From contig CALICC010000355.1 of NCBI GenBank assembly GCA_938049325.1, forward strand, positions 1 through 13,934: DNA of 13,934 bases. Reading direction: 5' to 3'. The notes under the pieces were generated by a model, which saw only the letters and a program-made list of their open reading frames with translations, did no database searches and was not told the origin of the DNA. The DNA comes from an uncultured Ilumatobacter sp. Lineage in GTDB: Bacteria > Actinomycetota > Acidimicrobiia > Acidimicrobiales > Ilumatobacteraceae. Below are positions 1 to 5,653 of this stretch, in pieces. Positions within the stretch are counted from its first letter, which is position 1. Every line of letters begins with the position of its first letter. The position numbers and the translations under genes were made by a program.

Positions 1-90
1 GACCTTGTTGATCAGCTGCGTGACCAGCCGGTTGTTGTACACCGGGTCGGGCATGACCTCCCGGCGCTGGGCTGCTGCACGTCTTGGCAT
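1..90 (-). CDS. rpsG: 30S ribosomal protein S7, N-terminal fragment (cut by window edge)
   Basis: Thirty codons are visible, beginning MPRRAAAQRREV and continuing with DPVYNNRLVTQLINKV. This matches the conserved S7 N-terminus (MPR...DPVY...LVTQLINK). The rest of the gene lies beyond base 1. S7 is a primary assembly protein of the 30S head. The ATG at 90-88 is preceded by a strong Shine-Dalgarno, AGAGGAG on the minus strand at 98-104, with 7 nt spacing, which fixes the start. It sits 68 bp downstream of rpsL on the same strand, the usual rpsL-rpsG order of the str operon, so co-transcription with rpsL is expected. Confidence 0.93.
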   Translation of the reverse strand, partial: MPRRAAAQRREVMPDPVYNNRLVTQLINKV

Positions 91-158
91 TCCGTCACTC
101 CTCTGCTACACGGCGGTGCCGCCCGATTCGAACGGAACGGCCCGCGCGCTTGCCAGTC

Positions 159-530
159 CTACTTCGGCTTCTTGGCTCCGTACCGCGAACGCGCCTGCTT
201 GCGGTTGTTGACAGCAGCGCAGTCGAGCGCAGCACGGATGATCTTGTAACGAACACCCGGCAGGTCCTTCACGCGACCGCCACGCACGAGCACGATCGAG
301 TGCTCCTGCAGGTTGTGGCCTTCACCGGGGATGTACGCGGTGACTTCGATACCGGAGTTCAGACGAACACGGGCGACCTTGCGGAGCGCGGAGTTCGGCT
401 TCTTCGGCGTGGTCGTGTACACGCGGGTGCACACTCCACGACGCTGCGGGCTGCCCTTGAGCGCCGGCGTCTTCGACTTGGTGACTTTCGAGCTGCGCCC
501 CTGACGGACGAGCTGCTGAATGGTTGGCAT
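159..530 (-). CDS. rpsL: 30S ribosomal protein S12
   Basis: This 123-residue protein is full length for S12 and carries its hallmarks: the MPTIQQLVRQGR start, TTTPKKPNSALRKVARVRL at about 39-57, and IPGEGHNLQEHS followed by VRGGRVKDLPGVRY. S12 lies at the decoding centre and monitors codon-anticodon pairing. K43, K44 and K88, where substitutions are known to give streptomycin resistance in other bacteria, are all lysine, so the sequence looks like the drug-sensitive form. A GAGG motif lies 8 nt before the ATG. It is the first gene of the minus-strand rpsL-rpsG unit. Unlike the compact arrangement of many bacteria, rpoC is 10.7 kb upstream, so rpsL needs its own promoter (a candidate is at 664-692). 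Confidence 0.98.
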   Translation of the reverse strand: MPTIQQLVRQGRSSKVTKSKTPALKGSPQRRGVCTRVYTTTPKKPNSALRKVARVRLNSGIEVTAYIPGEGHNLQEHSIVLVRGGRVKDLPGVRYKIIRAALDCAAVNNRKQARSRYGAKKPK

Positions 531-663
531 GTACGAAACCTCGTTCGTTCAGGATCGGCGAGTGCAGCAGGCACACGCTCGACATGTGGTGAGTTGGACG
601 CACTGGATGTGCATCCGCCATACAGCGACCGACGTACGGAACCCTCGCTGAAAGGACCACGCA

Positions 664-692
664 ATGCTACGGACGCATCGTTGGTCGCGCAA
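664..692 (-). promoter_or_regulatory. Candidate sigma-70 promoter for rpsL-rpsG
   Basis: On the minus strand, TTGCGC (692-687) and TAGCAT (669-664) are separated by exactly 17 nt. This would start transcription near 657 and leave a leader of about 127 nt before the rpsL ATG. The -10 keeps TA..AT; the -35 matches only the TTG half. The placement is sensible because rpoC ends in a terminator and the opposing gene starts at 740. It is a weak consensus call. Confidence 0.35.
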
Positions 693-739
693 CGCGTCGT
701 TCGTCGCGTCGGTCGACAGGGACGCGCGAGACTTCTGCG

Positions 740-1615
740 ATGAACGCCGACGCGCTCGAGTTCCACGCGAGTCCCGGACGCTTCACGACGATGGCACCGG
801 GTGACTTCTCGAGTGCCGACATCGCCGAAGTCGTTCGTGTGGTGCAGGGTCTGCTCGTGTACGACACCGTCGCCGCGTCGCTCTACGAGGTCGACCTGAA
901 CAGCCAGCAGGCGGGGACCATCAACATCCGCGACGCCGCCGGCGTGCTGCGTGTCGCTCGGGAGGTCGACGCTCGACCATTGGATGAAGCGCGACCGCCG
1001 TCGTGTCGAGTCGGTGCGAGGTGCCATCTGTTCAGCAAGCTCACCGTCGCGTTCTTGCGAGCTGCTGGCGTGGCCGCCCGAGCCCGATGCGGATTCGGCA
1101 CCATCTTTCGCGACGGCTGGCTGGAAGACCATTGGGTCGCCGAGTACTGGAACGCGGAAACCGATCGGTGGCAAATGGTGGATGCACAACTCGATCAGAC
1201 GTGGTGCGAGCTGATCGGCTTCACCGGCAACCCGCTCGACATCTCCCCCACCGAGTTCGTGACCGGTGGACACGCGTGGCAAGCGTGGCGCCGCGGCGAG
1301 CTCGACGCAGACCGTTGCGGCCTCTCAGCAATCGGCGAGCACGGCGCGTTCTGGATCGCGAGCAACGTGCGACTCGATTTCGCCTCGTTGAACAAGGTCG
1401 AGATGCTGCCCTGGGACATCTGGGGAGCCGGTCTCGAGCCGGGTGAAGAACCCAGTGACGCGTTGCTCGCGCTGTTCGACGAGATCGCCGAGCTCACCAC
1501 CGACCCTGACGATCGGTTCGCCGAGCTACGCGACCGCTACGAGCGCGACGACCAGTTGCGGATGGATGGCACCGTGTTCAACGTGAACACCGGCCGCACG
1601 GAGACCGTTGCGTAG
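740..1615 (+). CDS. Transglutaminase-like superfamily protein
   Basis: This 291-residue protein has no signal peptide or membrane segment. It looks like a papain-fold transglutaminase-like protein. C95 in VGARCHLFSKL is followed by a helix ending in LRAAGVAARARCGFG, the usual region after the nucleophile. H131 lies in LEDHWVAEYWN and D148 in WQMVDAQLD, giving Cys-His-Asp in the right order and spacing. Known members hydrolyse or cross-link amide bonds, or act as proteases; the substrate here cannot be inferred. The ATG at 740 has no strong Shine-Dalgarno. The gene is divergent from rpsL and convergent with the 157-aa gene at 1651 (35 bp gap), so it is probably monocistronic. The fold is fairly sure; the function is unknown. 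Confidence 0.8.
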   Translation: MNADALEFHASPGRFTTMAPGDFSSADIAEVVRVVQGLLVYDTVAASLYEVDLNSQQAGTINIRDAAGVLRVAREVDARPLDEARPPSCRVGARCHLFSKLTVAFLRAAGVAARARCGFGTIFRDGWLEDHWVAEYWNAETDRWQMVDAQLDQTWCELIGFTGNPLDISPTEFVTGGHAWQAWRRGELDADRCGLSAIGEHGAFWIASNVRLDFASLNKVEMLPWDIWGAGLEPGEEPSDALLALFDEIAELTTDPDDRFAELRDRYERDDQLRMDGTVFNVNTGRTETVA

Positions 1616-1650
1616 CTCACTTCGAGTCGACGCCGAGCGGCACCGGTCGG

Positions 1651-2124
1651 TCAGAAGAGCACCCATTCGGTCTGGACAAGGATTTCACCGTCGGCGCCGA
1701 GCACGACGAGACGGACGGGGCCGGGCTCGGCGAGATCGAAGGTGAAGCGACCGAGGTGATCGGTGCGCTGCGAGGTGACGACGTCGCCCGCAACCAGTTC
1801 GACGTCCATCTCGGCGGGTGGAATCAGTTGACCGACGAGGCGGCGAGTCGAGTCGTCGATCACCATCACTTCGATCTCGACGCCCGGTGCCTGGAACGTG
1901 ACTTGTCGATTGACGTCTTCGGATCGGACGCCCGCGAGTTCGTTCGCCGAATCGAACACCAGCTCTGCGAGCTCGGCGTCGATCGTGCGCCAGGTGAAGG
2001 CGGCGCGTGCGCCCGCTGCGACGTGGTCGGGCATCGGGTCAGCAGCCGCGAGTGCCTGGCCGAGCGTTGCGAGCAGATCGTCGTCAGTCATGTCGGGTAC
2101 TCCGCCCGGTGCTGAGCTGTTCAT
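1651..2124 (-). CDS. Small sigma-coupled protein: N-terminal helices plus C-terminal beta domain
   Basis: This 157-residue protein has no recognised enzyme motif. Residues 12-60 look helical and contain a run around AAFTWRTIDAELAELVFD. Residues 68-157 alternate hydrophobic residues as in a beta-sandwich, with GRFTFDL and GPVRLVVL, reminiscent of carboxypeptidase-regulatory-like domains. There is no membrane segment, signal peptide or zinc-binding HxxxCxxC motif, so it is not a classical ZAS anti-sigma factor. Its ATG overlaps the sigma-factor stop codon as ATGA (2124-2121) and has AAAGGA about 10 nt upstream, so translation is coupled. An internal ATG at residue 12 (GGGCGGAG upstream) is an alternative start. 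The coupling to sigma suggests a sigma regulator or a target of the nearby proteases. That role is inferred, not seen. Confidence 0.85.
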   Translation of the reverse strand: MNSSAPGGVPDMTDDDLLATLGQALAAADPMPDHVAAGARAAFTWRTIDAELAELVFDSANELAGVRSEDVNRQVTFQAPGVEIEVMVIDDSTRRLVGQLIPPAEMDVELVAGDVVTSQRTDHLGRFTFDLAEPGPVRLVVLGADGEILVQTEWVLF

Positions 2125-2753
2125 TCCGCCGTGTCCTTTCGTTGGCGCTGCGCCTGGTCGTCAAGACCAGCCGGAAGCAGTTTCCGCAGTTTCTTGAGAC
2201 TTCGGTCGCGGCTCGGACCGATGCTGCCGATCGAACGGCCGAGCATCTCGGCGATCGTCGCGTAGTCGAGTGGTGGCACCGTGCAGAGCAGGCGCATCAG
2301 TTCTTGGTCTTTCTCGGGCAACTGTGTGAAGGCCCGGAGCACATGACCGAGGGTGTCGTCATCGGTAACGAGTTCGTCGAGACCGGACACGGAGCTGTCG
2401 GACGCGTCGGGATACTCACTGAGGCTGATCGACTTCGCCTGCTTCTTGGAGACCCGCAGCGCTTCGTTGCGAGTGGTGGTGGCGAGCCACGAGGCGAGCT
2501 TGTCGGGGTTGCGAATGCGGTTGCTGTGTTCGGCGAGTCGGAGCCAGACAGTTTGCACGACATCGTCGGTGAGTGCGCCGAGGCGGTAGCCGCGAGCCAC
2601 CGACCACACGAGCCCGCCGAAGCGTTCGACGATGTCGTCCCACGCCGACTGATCTCCCTCGTTGACGCGCTGAAGCAACGCACCGACGTCCATGAGCCCC
2701 GACTGTACGCGTTCGGCCAGCGCAGACGGTGCTGAGTTGAATCCCACACTCAT
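2121..2753 (-). CDS. ECF-type RNA polymerase sigma factor (sigma-70 family)
   Basis: A region 2 is present (GDQSAWDDIVERFGGLVWSV, then LTDDVVQTVWLRLAE and LASWLATTTRNEALR). This is the RNA polymerase clamp and -10 binding segment. A region 4 follows (LPEKDQELMRLL, DYATIAEMLGRSIGSIGPSRDRSLKKLRKLL), which recognises the -35. There is no region 1.1 or 3, as expected for an ECF sigma. The ATG at 2753 gives 210 residues. A GTG at 2783 (220 residues) and an ATG at 2693 (190 residues) are alternatives, and none has a good Shine-Dalgarno. I prefer 2753 because it lies just downstream of an ECF-like promoter motif at 2781-2804. The following 157-aa gene overlaps it by 4 nt. The CHAT protease gene lies upstream on the same strand, beyond the repeat array. 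Confidence 0.88.
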   Translation of the reverse strand: MSVGFNSAPSALAERVQSGLMDVGALLQRVNEGDQSAWDDIVERFGGLVWSVARGYRLGALTDDVVQTVWLRLAEHSNRIRNPDKLASWLATTTRNEALRVSKKQAKSISLSEYPDASDSSVSGLDELVTDDDTLGHVLRAFTQLPEKDQELMRLLCTVPPLDYATIAEMLGRSIGSIGPSRDRSLKKLRKLLPAGLDDQAQRQRKDTAE

Positions 2754-2780
2754 CAAGAGCGCGCCCGCGATCCCCTGATA

Positions 2781-2804
2781 CACGATTTCTCAAGATTCTT
2801 TTCC
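2781..2804 (-). promoter_or_regulatory. Candidate ECF-type (possibly autoregulated) promoter of the sigma gene
   Basis: On the minus strand, GGAA (2804-2801) and CGTG (2784-2781) are separated by 16 nt. This resembles the general ECF pattern GGAAC-N16/17-CGTC. It lies immediately downstream of the phased repeat array and would start transcription near 2775, upstream of the ATG at 2753. The match is partial and the motif is short, so the evidence is weak. Confidence 0.3.
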
Positions 2805-2808
2805 GCCC

Positions 2809-2970
2809 GTTCTGGTCCACCGCCGTTCTGGTCCGCAGCGCTTCTGGTCCGCAGCGCTTCTGGTCCGCAGCGCTTCCGGTCCACAGCTGCGTCGGAATCC
2901 GACGCCAGGGCGGACCAGAACGAGAACTGGAACAGAACGGACGGTCCACCAGAACGACGCGGACCAGAAC
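2809..2970. repeat. 16-bp-phased repeat array forming a large imperfect inverted repeat
   Basis: Five copies of a 12-bp core (consensus STTCTGGTCCRC) start at 2809, 2825, 2841, 2857 and 2873, exactly 16 bp apart. After a central palindrome GTCGG-AAT-CCGAC (2891-2903), four reverse-complement copies follow at about 2910, 2927, 2944 and 2959. Those at 2910 and 2959 are exact (GCGGACCAGAAC); the other two differ at about three positions. The copies at 2873-2884 and 2910-2921 are placed symmetrically about base 2897, so the whole array could fold into a long stem-loop. It fills the gap between the CHAT gene stop (2989) and the sigma gene. There is no T-run after it, so it is not a normal intrinsic terminator. 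It could be an operator array or a processed RNA structure. Confidence 0.85.
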
Positions 2971-2988
2971 GACGCGAGTCTCGGCGGG

Positions 2989-5592
2989 TCAGCTGCCGAA
3001 GCAGATGAACGAGGCCGCGGTCGGGTCGAGTTCACCGTCGGGCGTGACGCTGGCGCGGGCGAGCGCTTCGGCTGGCTCGACGCCAGCCGCGAGATGTGTG
3101 TGGAGTCGCACCATCAGTTCGACCGAACGCTCGTCGTTCACCGGTGTGAGCGGCGCGATCACCGACGACACCCCGAGTTGCACCAGCGCACTCGCCATGC
3201 CGAGCAGCGCTCCCCCGTCGAGCACCGCGTTCTGACCCGCGTTACACGCCGACATCACGATCGTGTGTGGCAGCCGCTCGCAGCGCTCGAGGTCGTAGAA
3301 CGTCAGGTCGCCGTCAGCCAGACGGAGCGAGGAAAAAAGGGGGCTGTCGGCACGGAACCGCCCGTGGCACGCAAAGTGTGCGATGTCGACACGCTCGAGT
3401 TCTTCGAGCGCGTGCGCCACCGTCGCCAACTCGGCAACGTGGCGATCGACAGCGCCGACCCCGGCGATCGCGAGGATCTCGGGAACAGCGAACGGCAGGT
3501 CGGGACCGGCGAGTAGCCCCAGCGACACACCCGTCCGGCGCGAGGTGTGTGCGCGCCACCATGACATCAGGCTGGGCGCCACACAGATCGCTCGGCCGCG
3601 AAGACTGCTTGCGGCATTCCACGGCATCGCATGCAGCGCACCCGTCGGCACGATGACAACTGGAGACCGATCGTCACGCACCTGCTGGGGAAGGTGACGT
3701 TCGGCGATCACATCACTCGACTCGACGACCATGAGCTGGCTCGCAGCAACCGACGCTGCCGACGCGCCGGACCGGTTCAGGCGACCGAGTCCAAATTCGA
3801 GCTGATCGAGATGACCCCGAAGATCCAACTCACCAACTCGATGTAGTCGCGTCCGGCGCGCCGTCGCAGAGACCGCCACCACCTCGTCGTTGACGTCGAC
3901 GAACTCGACAAGCCGGCGATCACCGAGGCCACTGAGAGGAATCCTGAGGTCGAGAGAACCGGGATTCGATTTCACAGAGGAGCGTCGGGCGCTGCGTCGC
4001 AACTGTGACTCGATCGAGGCGAGCTCAGCGTCGACAACACTTCGGTCGCCCACGGGCGAGTCCCGCTCGGCCGAACGGGCGTGCGAGATCGCGCGATATC
4101 GAACCAAGAGTTCTTGTGCCTCCGCCGACGCGGCCGCGGGCCGCGCTCGCGGGAGCAATGACGTCGCCCCTCTCCCCTGCTCGGCTCGCACCAACAGCTC
4201 GCGCGGCCGGCCATCTCTGAGTGCGATCGCGGCGCCCAACTCAGCGAGCGCGCGTCCGTGGGCAACTCCGTACGCACGAAGCTCAATCGCGCCGACCGCT
4301 GCCTGATTCTCCGCGAGAAGTGCGAGCCCTTCCGTGATCGCTCGCCGTGCGCTCCGGTCGTCCGCGCTCAGCGTGTGAAACGCCGCCCTGATCAAAGCGA
4401 AACCGGATCGCTCGACAGCGGTCGGACCGGGCCGCCGGTGCCGGCAGACATCGAGCACCGCCAACGCTCGTCCAGCCTCGCCCTCATGGATCAACGCGTC
4501 CACGGCCACCACTGCAGCCGACACCGCATCATTGGTCCATCGTCGGTCGACCAAAGCCCGGGCCACCGCTTCTGCTCTGCCCCCGTCGACGCGCCGGCGA
4601 TCGCGACCAGCTGCCGACTGCAGTTCGATCAGCTCAGCGAGCAGACACCATCCCGCTCGGTCCGACTCAGAGAACAACGCTGAGGCGTGTGCCGCCAACT
4701 CCCCGGCACGATCGAATTCGCCGGACCGAAGATGACACCGTGCGCTCAGCAGTGTCGCGTCCGCGATCTGAACAACATTGGAACCGGTATGTGCCAGCTC
4801 GAGCGCCCGATCGACTTGCTCGCATGCGTCGTCGATCAGGTTTGCGTCGAGCAATACCCGGGCTCGATCCATGAGCACTGTTGATCGGAATGCCTCGGTG
4901 TGGTCGAGCGACTGCAGGTGCGTCTCGGCAAGGCCCATCTCGGTGAGTGCCCGCGGAATGTCCCCCACCCGTGATGCCGCGTACCCGAGATTGTGATGCG
5001 CCTGCGCCACGAGCGACTGCTGCCCGAGGTTCGCAGCAAGTTCGCGGGCCGATTCAGCGTGTTCGAGTGCAGCGTGATGCTGATTGTCGGCGCTCAGAAC
5101 GACGCCAAGATTGAGGTGCGTGCGGGCCAATGCAAGGTGCTCGGCGTTCTCACCAAACAGACCGAGCGCAGCGTTCAACTGACGGATGGCCCCGCGCACG
5201 TCATCGCGCAGGAAGAGCACGAGCCCACGCTGCAACTGCAGGTGCCCGAGGTCTGCCCCATCCACATAAGGTTCCGCTTCACCGAGGAGGACGATGGCTT
5301 CGTCTGAACGACCGAGCTGAGCGAGCGTCCACGCGAGCGTTGTGGCGATACGTGCGGCAATACGGGTTTCACCAAGGTCTGCGGCGGCAGAACGCGCGTC
5401 GGACAACGCTTCGACGGCGTCGGCCACATCGCCGAGTTCGCGCAGCGCAAGACCAACGGCCCACCCCGCGACACATCGCTCAACGGGATCGACCGCGACG
5501 TCTGAGCGCCGAATCTCTGCCTCGCGCAGCACTCCGTCAGGATCGTCGTAAGCACGATCGACGAGCCTCCTCGAATCCCGCACGACAGCCAC
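2989..5592 (-). CDS. TPR-CHAT protein (caspase-like cysteine protease with TPR array)
   Basis: This 867-residue protein has no signal peptide. Residues of about 30-450 form repeated helical pairs of TPR type (for example ARTHLNLGVVLSADNQHHAA and AQAHHNLGYAASRVGDIPRA). Residues of about 545-867 are a CHAT domain, with IVPTGALHAMPW near 648. The catalytic dyad is intact: H743 in HFACHG (codon 3364-3366) and C783 in MSACNAG (codon 3244-3246). They are followed by the conserved LVQLGVSSVIAPLTPVND. CHAT proteins are caspase-fold peptidases; TPRs usually sense or bind a partner. The start is GTG at 5592 with no Shine-Dalgarno. A TATCAT box at 5605-5600 would place the transcription start at the GTG, suggesting a leaderless mRNA. 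The sigma gene lies downstream on the same strand and an S8 protease diverges 61 bp away. The partner and substrate are unknown. Confidence 0.92.
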   Translation of the reverse strand: MAVVRDSRRLVDRAYDDPDGVLREAEIRRSDVAVDPVERCVAGWAVGLALRELGDVADAVEALSDARSAAADLGETRIAARIATTLAWTLAQLGRSDEAIVLLGEAEPYVDGADLGHLQLQRGLVLFLRDDVRGAIRQLNAALGLFGENAEHLALARTHLNLGVVLSADNQHHAALEHAESARELAANLGQQSLVAQAHHNLGYAASRVGDIPRALTEMGLAETHLQSLDHTEAFRSTVLMDRARVLLDANLIDDACEQVDRALELAHTGSNVVQIADATLLSARCHLRSGEFDRAGELAAHASALFSESDRAGWCLLAELIELQSAAGRDRRRVDGGRAEAVARALVDRRWTNDAVSAAVVAVDALIHEGEAGRALAVLDVCRHRRPGPTAVERSGFALIRAAFHTLSADDRSARRAITEGLALLAENQAAVGAIELRAYGVAHGRALAELGAAIALRDGRPRELLVRAEQGRGATSLLPRARPAAASAEAQELLVRYRAISHARSAERDSPVGDRSVVDAELASIESQLRRSARRSSVKSNPGSLDLRIPLSGLGDRRLVEFVDVNDEVVAVSATARRTRLHRVGELDLRGHLDQLEFGLGRLNRSGASAASVAASQLMVVESSDVIAERHLPQQVRDDRSPVVIVPTGALHAMPWNAASSLRGRAICVAPSLMSWWRAHTSRRTGVSLGLLAGPDLPFAVPEILAIAGVGAVDRHVAELATVAHALEELERVDIAHFACHGRFRADSPLFSSLRLADGDLTFYDLERCERLPHTIVMSACNAGQNAVLDGGALLGMASALVQLGVSSVIAPLTPVNDERSVELMVRLHTHLAAGVEPAEALARASVTPDGELDPTAASFICFGS

Positions 5593-5653
5593 CGGGGAGA
5601 TGATAAACCTACGTCAACCGGCGCGACCGGACGGACTTCGGAAGGAACACATC
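5593..5653. promoter_or_regulatory. Divergent promoter region between CHAT and S8 protease genes
   Basis: This 61-bp spacer must hold start signals for both divergent protease genes. On the minus strand, TATCAT (5605-5600) lies 7 nt before the CHAT GTG and would give a leaderless transcript; no proper -35 is visible. On the plus strand, GGAAGGA (5640-5646) lies 7 nt before the ATG at 5654 and is the Shine-Dalgarno of the S8 gene. Sharing so small a spacer suggests coordinated control of the two genes. Confidence 0.45.

Noticed and set aside
84..743. Plus-strand open frame of 219 codons across rpsL
   Set aside because: It is a frame shadow of rpsL on the opposite strand, rich in Arg and without family features.
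359..1282. Minus-strand open frame of 307 codons
   Set aside because: It overlaps both rpsL and the transglutaminase-like gene, which have recognisable motifs; the translation is low-complexity Arg/Ser-rich.
2007..2735. Plus-strand open frame of 242 codons
   Set aside because: It is antisense to the sigma factor and the 157-aa gene, whose ATGA overlap and conserved regions mark them as the real genes.
2809..2970. CRISPR array interpretation of the phased repeats
   Set aside because: The core is 12 bp with 4-bp intervals, far too short for repeats and spacers, and half of the copies are inverted. No cas gene is visible.
2790..3035. Possible small protein encoded across the repeat array on the minus strand
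   Set aside because: It overlaps the CHAT stop region in another frame, lacks a ribosome site, and its sequence only mirrors the DNA repeat.
5600..5653. Upstream ATG start for the S8 protease
   Set aside because: Its purine run GGGGAG touches the ATG with no spacing, whereas the ATG at 5654 has GGAAGGA at 7 nt.
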